A DNA stretch of 60,000 nt from Glandiceps talaboti (lineage: Eukaryota > Hemichordata > Enteropneusta > Spengelidae). Shown one piece after another: positions 26,901 through 32,121 of the stretch; the first letter of the stretch is position 1; every line of letters begins with the position of its first letter. A program made the translations under genes and the position numbers. The stretch is taken from assembly GCF_964340395.1 (NCBI RefSeq), contig NC_135553.1, positions 18,826,501 through 18,886,500 on the forward strand, written 5' to 3'. Below the pieces are notes generated by a model. The model was given only the letters and a program-made list of their open reading frames with translations. It made no database searches and was not told where the DNA came from.

Positions 26901-28904
26901 CTTAACAAGCTGTTCTTCTAAACTCCACCAAAAACACTGTCAGATGTATATCCCCATTCAGTTGTTTATATTGGTTTTCATATCTAGTGCATGATGTGTG
27001 AATAGTTAGTATGAATTTATGCTAATTATATCAATGACCACTATATGCTAATGACTAATAACTACTATGTAATGACAATGGCTTGTTAGTGGTCATGCTT
27101 TATATAAGATTATGTTTAAGTAAAATACTCTAAAAATCAGAGAAACTATTTATCTCTTCCTCCACCCCCCACCCCCATGCACCTGTGCATCAAGATATAA
27201 CATAAACAATATAGCTATTTGAACACTATATTTAGCAAAGAAGAGTGAAAGAATGTTAAAGTTGTATGAAATTCAAAATATTTACTTTTCCCATGACCCA
27301 CTGCATATACAGCAGTCTTGTTTGTTATTGTATTTCATTCAAAAATATCAAATGTATCCACAAAATAGGACAAAGCACATGGAATTTTATAATTATATTT
27401 CCTTTAAAGTGGCCATATGGATAAGGATTGGGTATTTATTTTGGATTTTTAATTTATAAAAAATTTTTATCATTGCTTCCTATTTGGAAAATCAATGTGA
27501 AACAACAAATGCCAAGTCCTTGTTTATAACTCAGTAAATTGTAAAACATTAATAAAAGTGTTAAATATTTGCTATTGTATGTACAATAACAAACTTTTTA
27601 CACATTTTTTTTTAGCATTTTGCAATGTATTAAGTTACAAACGTAACACAGACTTGGTCAATGTTGTTTCACATTAATTTGTCAAGTAGGAAGCCATGTG
27701 ATAAAACTTGTTTTAGGAATCCAAAATAAATATCAAATCCTCATCCATATGTCCACTTTAAGAGTTAGTTGGCTTGTCCAAATGAAATGAATGAAATCTG
27801 ATATAGCTTCATATAATTGATAATATTTCATTGACAGTCTGTGTGGAGCTATTTATATATAATTATATAGTCCATCATCATCATCATCATCATCGTCGTC
27901 AGGGATATGATTATAGTACACAAAATATAAATAAAACAAATATTAACTACTGTATTTATGAGACATTTAGGTATTATTTCCCAATAGTTTTCTTCGTTCA
28001 GGTGAGGAAATTATGAGTGACCTAAGGGGCCTTGTTACTACAAGTCACTTATTGAGTAGTGACGAACCCTTAGGTAAGGAGTATTTTCAGCTGAATGAAG
28101 TAAAATATTGGGGAGTAATATAATACCTGCTAAAACCTAATTTGTGAGAAATTTGGGAAAAAAATAATGGTGATTTGGAACGTTTGAACTCATATTTCAA
28201 GCACTGCAAAACCAGTGATGTAGACACAAGTTGTTGTGACATACAACAGCCAGTGTATATAATCCATATTTTCTGTTCAGAGACAATAACTTAGCTTGAG
28301 TATGGTGTCAAGGAGTTGACCCAAATATTTTGGAACGTCTATTATGATATTTGCAAAAGCAAAAGAATCCATAGTAAGAAAATTTTTTTTAAAGAATTTA
28401 AAAAAAGAGAGCAAAAATTGCTTTTTTAATAAAATAAAAAAATTTAAAATTTAAAAATTGCTGGAAAATGATATTCATAATACCAGTAAATATAGTCTTA
28501 TGTCTAAAATACAGAAGAAACCAAGTAAGAATTTAACTAGTGTCATAATTAGATATTTTCATTACCACATGAATATATAGTGTACATTATTGATTTCTGA
28601 TGAAAAAAAATGGATTAAAATCCTGTAAAGTCACTACTGAAAGTGCCAGAAAAAGATTGAGAGAGATTTTCACATAGTTGAATTATGAACATCATTGTGA
28701 CAGTTGTGTACTTGTTGGTACCTGAGGCATTTTAGCATAGCAAGCACCCTACTATGATCCTGTTACTTGCATCTAATTCATACTCTTGTGTTTCCATGAC
28801 AACAGGACAAGGCCTACTTAGAAGACGAGAGTTTCTACCTGGAGACTCTGAAGAATTCATCGTTGAAGAGCTCGCCCACCTATGCTTCAGCACAAAGAGT
28901 ATAA
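908..28904 (+). CDS. FBF1: FBF1 (Fas-binding factor 1) orthologue, 26 exons, 5' end missing
   Basis: Joining 26 exons (listed separately) gives one open frame of about 1194 residues ending in TAA; every junction is GT-AG and phase-compatible. Human FBF1 is of similar length (about 1130). Residues 1-560 are acidic, Ser/Pro-rich and probably disordered, with islands that match FBF1: [73 protein letters not shown] and two DWLGL motifs. Residues about 560-1098 are a long Gln/Glu/Lys-rich coiled coil, and a conserved tail ([20 protein letters not shown]) closes the protein. FBF1 is known as a distal-appendage protein of the mother centriole, needed for docking and ciliary gating, and also as keratin-binding Albatross. 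The first exon here starts in phase 2 with no Met, so the N-terminus lies upstream or in an exon I could not find. Family assignment is firm; splice forms are inferred. Confidence 0.93.
1201..1248 (+). CDS. FBF1: FBF1 exon 2
   Basis: CTTCAG acceptor and GAG|GTAAT donor, phase 0-0. Codes [16 protein letters not shown], close to the vertebrate ISEADPQALLQAMKD segment. Confidence 0.88.
1461..1836 (-). mobile_element. tRNA-derived SINE, copy 1, with (TAA)n tail
   Basis: On the minus strand the element opens GGAGTCATGATGGGTGAATG. It has an A-box-like GGTTAGCGTG and a B-box GGTTCGAGCCC, a long conserved body ending in GCGCTATATAAGAAACC, and an ATT-repeat tail seen as TAA units at 1461-1484. It is about 375 bases long and matches the copy at 13944-14288. 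It sits in the intron after FBF1 exon 2. Confidence 0.8.
2552..2930. mobile_element. Inverted-repeat element family C, copy 1
   Basis: Ends TTATAAGGCCTAAAAAATA and TTTTTTATTAGGCCTAATAA are inverted repeats, with GGTTCCGATTACCCGACCCC inside one end and GTAATCAGAACC inside the other. Homologous to 25521-25826. No coding capacity, so a non-autonomous DNA element. Confidence 0.7.
3131..3488. mobile_element. Hairpin element family A, copy 1
   Basis: Long inverted repeat of about 358 bases. The left arm (TAAAGTGGTCATATGGATGG, then a TATTTATTTTGGATTTTTT stretch) is mirrored by AAATCCAAAATAAATACC and CTATATGGCTTC on the right. The arms also mirror around CAAGTCCTTGTTTGTAACTC. Two relatives at 27404 and 41189. 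Confidence 0.75.
3579..3726 (+). CDS. FBF1: FBF1 exon 3
   Basis: ATGCAG acceptor, GAAG|GTGAG donor, phase 0-1. Codes [20 protein letters not shown] followed by a Lys/Ser-rich linker. The first part matches the conserved MDADILGLKKSNSAPSK block of FBF1. Confidence 0.93.
4195..4422. mobile_element. Partial fold-back element (relative of 37661-38263)
   Basis: Contains AACTTGATGTTTCTCTGAAA, ATGACTCTGTAGAACC and CATTTTCTGGAGTGGCGTTC, the order seen at the right end of the 37661 element. It ends immediately upstream of the duplicated exon fragment at 4432. Confidence 0.5.
4432..4494 (+). pseudogene. Diverged duplicate of part of FBF1 exon 4
   Basis: Codes [15 protein letters not shown] where the real exon 4 (4838) codes [15 protein letters not shown], and the nucleotides agree over about 42 bases with mostly third-position changes. 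An AAAAG before 4432 and TGGAAT|GTACAA at 4494 could serve as weak splice sites and would keep phase 1-1. The polypyrimidine tract is poor and a CA repeat follows, so a relic is more likely than an active exon. Confidence 0.6.
4499..4795 (+). repeat. Compound CA microsatellite
   Basis: About 300 bases of CA units broken by GCATGCA, GCACGCA and TACCACA interruptions, some repeating as a 40-50 base higher-order unit. Long open frames on both strands here are repeat artefacts. Confidence 0.95.
4838..4972 (+). CDS. FBF1: FBF1 exon 4
   Basis: GAGTAG acceptor, GGAG|GTAAGG donor, phase 1-1. Codes [17 protein letters not shown], then a Thr/Ser/Lys-rich stretch with a poly-Ser run made by an ATC/TCA repeat. 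A diverged copy of its first part lies at 4432-4494. Confidence 0.85.
5014..5460 (+). mobile_element. Family F element, degraded copy
   Basis: Carries GGGGCCTTGTCACTATGAGT, GGAGAATGATATAATTTATA and, after an inserted stretch, GGTATAAAATCCATATTTTCT, in the same order as better copies at 8479, 27972 and 58007. Confidence 0.45.
5633..5776 (+). CDS. FBF1: FBF1 exon 5
   Basis: TATATAG acceptor, GTTG|GTAAGT donor, phase 1-1. Codes [20 protein letters not shown] then a Lys/Pro-rich linker; EDPLxGxLS is an FBF1 signature. Confidence 0.92.
5930..6052 (+). CDS. FBF1: FBF1 exon 6
   Basis: TTTTTTCACACAG acceptor, AGAG|GTTTGT donor, phase 1-1. Ends in [23 protein letters not shown], matching the DDGDDIMATLGFGDSPK block of the family. 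Confidence 0.92.
6320..6395 (+). mobile_element. SINE 3' fragment
   Basis: Matches only the later part of the SINE body (TGCTCCCTAAGGAGTTGAAG through AGGGTAATAATTGTG). No tRNA-like head is present, so this is a truncated copy. Confidence 0.6.
6465..6800 (+). repeat. Interspersed repeat, plus orientation (relative at 43640-43930)
   Basis: Contains TCTGGCATGTACCAACTGAT, TTTCAACCAAATCTGGCACA, a VATATGGC-like motif and AACTTTGGAGGTGTAATA. The same blocks appear reversed near 43690-43870, so both derive from one dispersed repeat of unknown class. Confidence 0.6.
6952..7228. mobile_element. Inverted-repeat element family B, copy 1
   Basis: Bounded by CCAATAGGCCATTCC and GGAAAGGCCTATTGG, imperfect terminal inverted repeats. 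The inside includes GGGGGTATCATCACCTCATA and GACAGGAAGTAGAGTGCC. Nearly the same element is at 36811-37085. Confidence 0.75.
7325..7486 (+). CDS. FBF1: FBF1 exon 7
   Basis: TGAACAG acceptor, CCTG|GTGAG donor, phase 1-1. Contains [20 protein letters not shown] and REFVLDKKY, equivalent to the LDELLGRG..RPGTGEHREFKLDKKY block of FBF1. Confidence 0.95.
7900..8008 (+). CDS. FBF1: FBF1 exon 8
   Basis: GCATTAG acceptor, GTGAG|GTCAGT donor, phase 1-2. Codes [20 protein letters not shown] and RRSVR, parallel to DEDFTFGAYQP..SRRQSVSR of FBF1. Confidence 0.93.
8380..8478. mobile_element. Partial copy of the 18675 hairpin element
   Basis: Shares TGCCACTGAGGGCGC, AACAGAGGTACTCATC and CAGCTTTATTCGGCAACCCC with the end of the 18675-18920 element; the left arm is absent. 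It abuts the family F copy at 8479. Confidence 0.6.
8479..8815 (+). mobile_element. Family F element, copy 1
   Basis: The first part is a hairpin: TTATTCCCCAATATTTGTCT and TCGTTC are mirrored by GAATGAAGAAAAATATTGGG. The shared body follows (CACAGCAGAACGAGTGATAT, ACAGAACGACCAGAGTATAT). Homologous at 27972 and 58007; no coding capacity. Confidence 0.7.
8870..9000 (+). repeat. Short tandem duplication of about 60 bases
   Basis: CAGTCACTTACATAGCTAAC and CAGTCATCCATACAGCTAAC, each followed by a T/A-rich AAAAATCACTTT segment, form two imperfect tandem copies in the FBF1 intron 8. Confidence 0.6.
9278..9632. mobile_element. hAT-like non-autonomous element
   Basis: Terminal inverted repeats CAGTGTTCTCCCC and GGGGAGAACACTG. 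The flanking TGGGTTAT (9270-9277) is repeated at 9631-9638, partly overlapping the right terminus. CAGTG-type ends and a target repeat of about 8 bases fit the hAT superfamily. The interior is AT-rich with repeated TTTGCATATT motifs and has no transposase. Confidence 0.7.
10073..10363 (+). CDS. FBF1: FBF1 exon 9, DWLGL repeats
   Basis: CATTCAG acceptor, GCTCA|GTAAG donor, phase 2-2. Completes [11 protein letters not shown] (vertebrate RFFADSGAD) and carries two DWLGL motifs (SDWLGLGD and ADWLGLTD). A Pro/Thr/Ser linker and a [15 protein letters not shown] end follow. Vertebrate FBF1 has GADWLGLKD at this point. Confidence 0.94.
10773..10862 (+). CDS. FBF1: FBF1 exon 10
   Basis: GATTACAG acceptor, CATC|GTAAG donor, phase 2-2. 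Codes a Pro-rich [15 protein letters not shown] segment and [14 protein letters not shown], similar in tone to DLDLFPASP of FBF1. Confidence 0.88.
11548..12089 (+). repeat. Tandem duplication of a 257-284 bp unit, each holding a CA microsatellite
   Basis: Unit 1 (11548-11804) and unit 2 (11805-12089) both begin TCAACCACCAGGGT, pass through GACGAGTGAACAATGACTTG and ACAGAACCCCATGCCACTGA, then a CA tract (about 64 and 92 bases), and end with ACATATGTAATAATATCTAT. Identity outside the CA tract is very high, so the duplication is recent. Confidence 0.9.
12364..12742. mobile_element. Inverted-repeat element family D, copy 1
   Basis: Left end TAGTCTAGTTCCTATACGAT mirrors right end GTCGTATAGGAACTAAACTA. 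The internal GTGATGGATTACTACTGACA is shared with 32922-33340 and 53030-53345. No transposase. Confidence 0.75.
13567..13643 (+). CDS. FBF1: FBF1 exon 11
   Basis: AAATAG acceptor with a T-rich tract, CAGG|GTTAGA donor, phase 2-1. Codes [18 protein letters not shown] and PEYRDTQG. Phases fit both neighbours, but little in it is recognisable, so it is supported mainly by splice sites and frame. Confidence 0.78.
13944..14288 (+). mobile_element. tRNA-derived SINE, copy 2
   Basis: Starts GGAGTCATGATGGGTGAATA and carries GGTTCGAGTCCC (B box). It shares the body TGTATGCTCCCCAGGGAGTT with copy 1, and ends in a decayed TATAAATTTGCATTATT tail. Orientation is plus, inside the intron before FBF1 exon 12. 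Confidence 0.78.
14433..14728 (+). CDS. FBF1: FBF1 exon 12
   Basis: ACACACAG acceptor, phase 1-0. Codes [20 protein letters not shown], then a Gln-rich, Pro/Ser-rich linker ending GTDLLKQQ. The donor is the first GT after CAACAG and also the first unit of a GT microsatellite; reading on into the repeat keeps the frame open but adds only Val/Cys/Leu/Ser repeat residues, so the exon must stop here. Confidence 0.9.
14729..14942 (+). repeat. GT then TCTG microsatellite directly at the exon 12 donor
   Basis: About 28 bases of pure GT grade into roughly 185 bases of CTGT/GTCT units. The first GT doubles as the splice donor of FBF1 exon 12. The long open frames on both strands come from the short repeat period. 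Confidence 0.95.
15342..15497 (+). CDS. FBF1: FBF1 exon 13, start of coiled coil
   Basis: Poly-T tract and TTAG acceptor, CAA|GTCAGT donor, phase 0-0. Codes 52 residues beginning [20 protein letters not shown], strongly Gln/Glu-rich and helical. Confidence 0.92.
16461..16650. mobile_element. Near-perfect 190-bp palindrome (fold-back element)
   Basis: From ACACATATTGCCTGGCC to GGCCAGGCAATATGTGT the two halves are almost exact reverse complements (CACATGCTATTTCCC against GGGAAATAGCATGTG, TAGCACCCGTT against AACGGGTGCTA). The centre is the tiny loop TCGGCCTTTGGCC. Sits in the FBF1 intron before exon 14. Confidence 0.8.
16799..16870 (+). CDS. FBF1: FBF1 exon 14
   Basis: TTTTTTTCAG acceptor, CAG|GTATGT donor, phase 0-0. 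Codes [20 protein letters not shown] then LSSQ, a short non-helical break between coiled-coil blocks. Confidence 0.87.
17047..17103 (+). repeat. Three tandem 18-base units
   Basis: AATCCAATATGGCCGTAA, AATCCAATATGGCCGCAG and AATCCAATATGGCTGCTG follow one another. The period keeps a short frame open, but it is intronic and lacks exon signals. Confidence 0.8.
17254..17354 (+). CDS. FBF1: FBF1 exon 15
   Basis: CATGTAG acceptor, CACAG|GTACTG donor, phase 0-2. Codes [20 protein letters not shown] and then [13 protein letters not shown], with heptad-like hydrophobic spacing. Confidence 0.93.
18290..18372 (+). repeat. Short dispersed repeat, also at 59920-60000
   Basis: CACCCCTGACAATACTGACA with AGCAATGAAAATTTCAGTT and GATTCTGTGAGT is repeated near the right edge of the window as CACCCCTGACAATGCTGACA with TTTCAATGACAATTTGAG and GAATCTGTGAGT. 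Class unknown. Confidence 0.5.
18458..18664 (+). CDS. FBF1: FBF1 exon 16
   Basis: CATCAG acceptor, AAAG|GTAAGA donor, phase 2-2. Codes [20 protein letters not shown] and 49 more coiled-coil residues. A hairpin repeat begins about 10 bases after its donor. Confidence 0.93.
18675..18920. mobile_element. Hairpin element next to FBF1 exon 16
   Basis: CTCTGTCTAGGCAC and CAGTGGCAACCTTTAGTTG mirror CAACTAAAGGTTGCCACTG and GTGCCTAGACAGAG, with AGACCCCTTG arms towards the centre. A tail (CAGCTTTATTCAGCAACCCC) follows. The right end plus tail is also at about 8380-8478. Confidence 0.7.
19094..19201 (+). CDS. FBF1: FBF1 exon 17
   Basis: TTTCAG acceptor, ACACG|GTATTA donor, phase 2-2. Codes [20 protein letters not shown] and [15 protein letters not shown]; coiled coil. 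Confidence 0.92.
19596..19994. mobile_element. Inverted-repeat element, exact 20-base termini
   Basis: AGCTAAAATGATGTAGGCTT at 19602 is exactly mirrored by AAGCCTACATCATTTTAGCT at 19969, and the match extends with a few mismatches to about 33 bases on each side. The interior is unique and without an ORF. Confidence 0.75.
20188..20327 (+). CDS. FBF1: FBF1 exon 18
   Basis: ATTACAG acceptor, AAAA|GTAAG donor, phase 2-1. Codes [20 protein letters not shown] and [20 protein letters not shown], matching in style the conserved central coiled coil of FBF1. Confidence 0.93.
20379..20452 (+). mobile_element. Degenerate tRNA-like SINE head
   Basis: GGTGGCCGAGCAGTTAGCTC followed at B-box distance by GGGTTTGAATCTGCCC resembles a Pol III promoter from a tRNA-derived SINE. 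The bodies that follow do not match the main SINE, so it may be another family. A similar weak copy lies at 24272-24330. Confidence 0.4.
20945..21063 (+). CDS. FBF1: FBF1 exon 19 (shortest form)
   Basis: TTTGTAG acceptor, CAG|GTATGT donor, phase 1-0. Codes [20 protein letters not shown] and [19 protein letters not shown]. Its last 42 bases plus the donor are the first unit of a seven-copy 48-bp tandem array, so the true 3' boundary is ambiguous; the donor at 21064 gives a phase match to exon 20 and so does the next one at 21112. Confidence 0.88.
21022..21347 (+). repeat. Seven-copy 48-bp tandem array carrying the exon 19 end and its splice donor
   Basis: Units start at 21022, 21070, 21118, 21166, 21214 (44 bases), 21258 and 21306 (last unit 42 bases). 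Each holds a variant of AGTCATATGAGTGAACAAGC ending CAG|GTATGT; unit 4 has TAG|GTATGT and unit 7 has CAG|GTATTA. Unit 1 is coding ([14 protein letters not shown]). Unit 2 is intact and in frame; unit 3 introduces a stop. Confidence 0.95.
21830..21952 (+). CDS. FBF1: FBF1 exon 20
   Basis: TTCTTAG acceptor, AAG|GTAGGG donor, phase 0-0. Codes [20 protein letters not shown] and [20 protein letters not shown]; coiled coil. Confidence 0.94.
22117..22436. mobile_element. AT-rich element with inverted ends and inner periodic repeats
   Basis: CATATGTTGCAATATTTAA at the left mirrors TTCGAATATTGCAACACATG at the right. Inside, ATTTGTATTTTTAAA, ATTTGCATATTTAAA and ATTTGTAAATTTCAT recur every 20-27 bases. 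The 127-codon open frame here is low-complexity and unlikely to be a protein. Confidence 0.5.
22528..22671 (+). CDS. FBF1: FBF1 exon 21
   Basis: CTCATAG acceptor, CAG|GTAAAA donor, phase 0-0. Codes [20 protein letters not shown] and [20 protein letters not shown]; coiled coil typical of the FBF1 C-terminal half. Confidence 0.94.
23023..23241 (+). CDS. FBF1: FBF1 exon 22
   Basis: CTGTAG acceptor, CAT|GTGAGT donor, phase 0-0. A 73-residue block beginning [20 protein letters not shown]; Glu/Lys/Ala-rich coiled coil. Confidence 0.94.
23566..23640. repeat. Short GCCCTCA-bounded repeat
   Basis: GGGCGCCCTCATGCATTGGC and CAACCCCTTTCATCAGG resemble the reverse of GCTGAAAGGGTTGACCAATG at 25190 and 26395. 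Ends in TTTTGAGGGCAC. Probably fragments of one dispersed inverted-repeat family. Confidence 0.5.
23737..23874 (+). CDS. FBF1: FBF1 exon 23
   Basis: TTTG-repeat tract then TTCAG acceptor, CAG|GTATGT donor, phase 0-0. Codes [20 protein letters not shown] and a following helix ending TTEKQIAQ. Confidence 0.94.
24453..24744. mobile_element. Fold-back element, TAGACTCTC family, copy 1
   Basis: Ends TAGACTCTCTTGCCAGTCCT and AGGACTGTGAGAGAGTCTA, with most of the interior mirrored (TTGTATGTACCACTATCTAC against GTAGATATCAGTACATACAA). TATTATCC flanks it on both sides, one base offset on the right. Same family as 55279-55639. Confidence 0.75.
24887..24977 (+). CDS. FBF1: FBF1 exon 24, with a CxxC
   Basis: CTTACAG acceptor, GTTT|GTAAGT donor, phase 0-1. 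Ends the coiled coil ([20 protein letters not shown]) and adds [10 protein letters not shown], a single CxxC knuckle with no partner Cys/His pair nearby. Confidence 0.92.
25180..25312. repeat. Two tandem copies of the GCCCTCA/AAAGGGTTGAC repeat
   Basis: CTCAGTGGCCTGTGCTGAAA with GGGTTGACCAATGTGTGAGG, then CTCAGCGGCCTGCTATGAAA with GGGGTTGACAATGTGTGAGG. A further copy is at 26378-26420. Confidence 0.6.
25521..25826. mobile_element. Inverted-repeat element family C, copy 2
   Basis: Shares CAATTACCCGACCCCACCTA, TCGCAAAAATTGTG, AATTGCTGTACATCTGATGG and AACACAGAGACCAT with copy 1 and ends TTTTTGTTTAGGCCTGAT. Shortened internally. A more decayed relative lies at about 22702-22890. Confidence 0.68.
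26012..26202 (+). CDS. FBF1: FBF1 exon 25
   Basis: TGTACAG acceptor, AAG|GTGAG donor, phase 1-0. Thr/Gln/Pro-rich linker, then the conserved tail [14 protein letters not shown] that precedes the last exon in FBF1 proteins. Confidence 0.93.
27404..27761. mobile_element. Hairpin element family A, copy 2
   Basis: Bounded by TTAAAGTGGCCATATGGAT and ATATGTCCACTTTAA, with the same internal arms as copy 1 and equal length (358 bases). It is the best-preserved copy of the family, in the FBF1 intron before the last exon. Confidence 0.78.
27972..28316 (+). mobile_element. Family F element, copy 2
   Basis: Starts TATTATTTCCCAATAGTTTT, mirrored by GAATGAAGTAAAATATTGGG, and shares CACTGCAAAACCAGTGATGT with the other copies. 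In the long FBF1 intron before the last exon. Confidence 0.68.
28806..28904 (+). CDS. FBF1: FBF1 exon 26, last coding exon
   Basis: GACAACAG acceptor, phase 0. Codes [20 protein letters not shown] and [12 protein letters not shown] followed by TAA. It continues the WKMSAEK tail with the family pattern of acidic and aromatic residues. Confidence 0.92.
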   Translation, partial: DKAYLEDESFYLETLKNSSLKSSPTYASAQRV

Positions 28905-29280
28905 ACTTTGATATTTATAGTATAGCTAAAATATGTAATTCAAATCAAAATGTATTTTTATGTATTCCCGAAGAATCCTGTAAATTGTACAAAATGTTAA
29001 ATATTTTAGTATTCCGTTTCTTTTACTCTTTTCTTGTAATTTATCCGTTTATAAGATTTTGAACAATCAAGTATTAAAAGCAGTATTTTTGATAGCCAGG
29101 ATATGCGTGTATGTGTGTATGGTCGTATTGTATGTTTGGCACCTCAGTGGGCTTTGTTCTGGGAATTATACTATTAGTACACATTCCACCCTTGACGTTC
29201 TGTTGTACCTAGCCGACAGACTGGTTGTGTTGACTCTCACAAACTGCTAGTTTTCACAGTGTAATAGAGAAGGCAGCAGA

Positions 29281-29690
29281 TCTCTAGGCTACCCCATGCC
29301 CACCCAGCCTGCCAACCCAGCTAACAGAAAGTCTCTGGGTTACCCCATGCTCACCCAGCCTGCCAACCCAGCAAACAGAAAGTCGTTGGGTTACCCCCAT
29401 ACCAACCCAGCTAACAGAAAGTCTCTGGACTACCACATACCCAGCCAGCCTACCAATCCAGCTAGCTAACTGAAAGTCTTTAGTTAATACCCCAAACCAA
29501 GCCATCCTACCAACCCAGCTAGCTAACTGAAAGTCTCTGGGTTACCCATACCAAGCCAGCCTACCAATCCAGCTAGCTAACTGAAAGTCTCTGGACTACC
29601 ACATACCCAGCCAGCCTACCAACTAACCCAGCTAACTGAAAGTCTCTTATTAAAGTAACCCATACCCAGCAAATCTACCAACCCAACTGA
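29281..29690 (+). repeat. Minisatellite of about 54-60 bp units
   Basis: About seven imperfect units, each holding CCAGCCTACCAACCCAGCTA, ACTGAAAGTCTCTGG or ACAGAAAGTCTCTGG, and a TTACCCCATACC stretch. Partly a 54-base period, which leaves a repetitive minus-strand frame open. Confidence 0.88.
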
Positions 29691-29727
29691 CTTGTATGCA
29701 AATTATTATAAGAGCTAGCACTTGGAT

Positions 29728-29733
29728 AATAAA
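29728..29733 (+). promoter_or_regulatory. Candidate polyadenylation signal AATAAA for FBF1
   Basis: First clear AATAAA after the minisatellite that follows the FBF1 stop codon, about 820 bases downstream of it. A second lies at 29925-29930. Which, if either, is used cannot be told from sequence alone. Confidence 0.35.
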
Positions 29734-29779
29734 TTTGACAATGACATGCAGTAATTATATGCATATGAAATGTACAACA

Positions 29780-30860
29780 AAAATAATACTTAGATAACTA
29801 ACTACCAGTATATGTACATCTCTGTGGAAAGTGGTGGAGACTGTATATGCCATATGTACATGTATAATTCATGTCAAACAGGTAGGTATATGTATCGACC
29901 ATGATACTGTGATCATCACATTGCAATAAAATTGTCCTAAATTCCAAATGTTCAACTGGGAATTTTACAGCAGTGTGTTCATTAGAATGAAGGTGTAAGG
30001 AATTACAATAGACATGCTGGCTTTGTAGAAATGGTTTTTAGTTTATCAGCTGTGTATTCAGAAAATGTCCTAAGGGCTTCACCAGCTCTGACGCAGTCTT
30101 TGACATATTCATCAAAAATAGCACCAATGGCGATGTGCACAACCGATACTGAACTACAAGCTGTTGTTATAAGGATTTCTTAGTATATAGATTTACCAAG
30201 TAGTTTCAAAGTTTACATGTAAATTTTGACCAAAACTTAGAAATAATATGCATGAATATTTGTATAATCTTTTCATCAATAGTTATTCATCTAGATGGCC
30301 CCAGAAATATCCCCACCAAATTTCAAATAAATTAATTGGCCTTGCAGGTTTGAAGTTTTAGCTTTTTGAAAAGAAATCCCAATTTTAGACTTTACCTGCA
30401 TATCAACAATGGGGGTTCACAGTGTCTTGATATGGACACAGCACACAAATATTTCCATCAATTTTCAGGTGAAATTGCCCTGTAGTTTGGGTATTTCAAA
30501 TTTTTTACCAAATGTTGAATCTAAAGTACTGTAGTATGATAAGGCCATCAATACATCATCAGTATTCAAAAATACACCGACATCCTATGAAGTAAAATGC
30601 TCACCAAAACACACATGACATGCATTTCACCAGGCAGACTATAAGCTATATTGGTTTGCACTGATCTTACTGATGTGTGTGGACCTTGACAGGAAGTGAT
30701 TTTATATTAACATATTACACACTTCATAACAACTTCCACTGTGAGTACAGAAGGAGTTCATGAAGTAATGATTTCATTTTTTTTTTAAATTCATTTACAT
30801 AATATCTCCACCAAAGACCAAGGCAGTTGGTCCGGTGGTTTTTAACTTTGTCATCTCACA
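29780..30860. other. Intergenic stretch without recognisable features
   Basis: AT-rich sequence after the FBF1 3' flank. I see no exon-like frame, no clear inverted repeat and no simple repeat of note before the CA tract at 30862. Confidence 0.4.
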
Positions 30861-30861
30861 C

Positions 30862-30982
30862 TTGCACACACACACACACACACGCAAGCGTGACGCACAC
30901 ACGCATGCACGCACATACTCACTCACGCATGCATGTATGTATGTTGTATGAATGTACGCACACACTCACACACACATCTGCA
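30862..30982 (+). repeat. Interrupted CA microsatellite
   Basis: CA units mixed with CGCAAGCG, GCATGCACGCA and ACTCACTC variants. The open frame over it has the His/Thr bias of a repeat. Confidence 0.85.
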
Positions 30983-31398
30983 ACACAGACTTTTGCCATG
31001 GCTATAGCACGACTGAACCAGTTTAGTTGTGCTAAAATAAAAAGGGGGTTGGGGGTTAATATAGAGGCATTTGCTGAATACATTACTGGTCAAGTTGATG
31101 TAAACCTATGACAATTCAGTTAAGACAGTGGACTGACAGTGAGTCTAGGAGGTAAGTCATAGTTATTCAGACATGACCAGACTGTTGAATGAATGCATTG
31201 GTCGTAGAATTTGACTGGGGAGCTGGGGGGGGGGGGGGTCGAATTGATGCATCTTATGGAGTTTTACCATACACAATCCAGAATTCCTACTCATTCCTGT
31301 TACAAGTCTTTCCTCAGAATACATTAGTGAGCTATAGGGTATACAAAAATCAACCAACAACGTCAGTATATTGACAATGAGTTTATTAGACAGTCAAT

Positions 31399-31434
31399 TC
31401 TTCATTCATTCATTCATTCATTCATTCATTCATT
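31399..31434 (+). repeat. (ATTC)n microsatellite
   Basis: About nine consecutive TTCA units. A nearby G run of ten or more lies at 31227-31238. Confidence 0.9.
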
Positions 31435-32121
31435 GAAAGACACTATAATTACAAACACAGCTGGGTCTAAAAAAATTCTCTTAATTAATAACACAATTAG
31501 TATAATCACAGCAAGCAGAACTGATATTATATTAAATTTGATACAACACAAAAACTGTAAATTTTAATAGAATCCAAGATCATTTACTTCATTTGCATTG
31601 GAAATACATTGGTCATATTTCATTGGTCAAAACATGTAAGTTACACTTTTATACAAAATACATTGTGGTTCACCTATGATTTGGGAGGAAACAATTCATT
31701 TAATGATTTCATATTCATTACAAAAATCTTTATATCAGCGATAACTAAATTATTGAACCAGTATGTACATAAATAGAAACCTGGGGTAAAATTTGTCACA
31801 ATCTCAATTTGTGTTAGAAAGCTGCAGATTTTCATGTCAACATCTCTATACATCTACCGGTATCTCACAGAACAACAATATTTCATAGGATATATTTACA
31901 GAAAAAAGCTGATAGTATGGTATCAAGTAAGTATATTAAGACAAAGACAGACAAACTTTGGAGATGCTAACACAGGAAAAAACTTAAACTACTATTGCGA
32001 CATGTCTGTGTCTGTGTGTGTGTACATCAACGTCCACTGATATACACACACACACACACATTGATATCATTGCCATTGTGGTGTCTCTGCAATGCTCTGA
32101 TAGCAATTTTTTTTCTTAAAC

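Larger units (their letters stand above)
28905..29780 (+). other. FBF1 3' flank, probable 3' UTR
   Basis: Follows the TAA of FBF1. Contains the minisatellite at 29281-29690 and AATAAA at 29728. The end of the transcript is not visible in sequence alone. Confidence 0.4.

Noticed and set aside
29284-29505. Minus-strand repeat protein (RLSVSWVGRLG units)
   Set aside because: Open only because the minisatellite unit is near 54 bases, a multiple of three; no start context, no promoter and the units diverge with frameshifts outside it.
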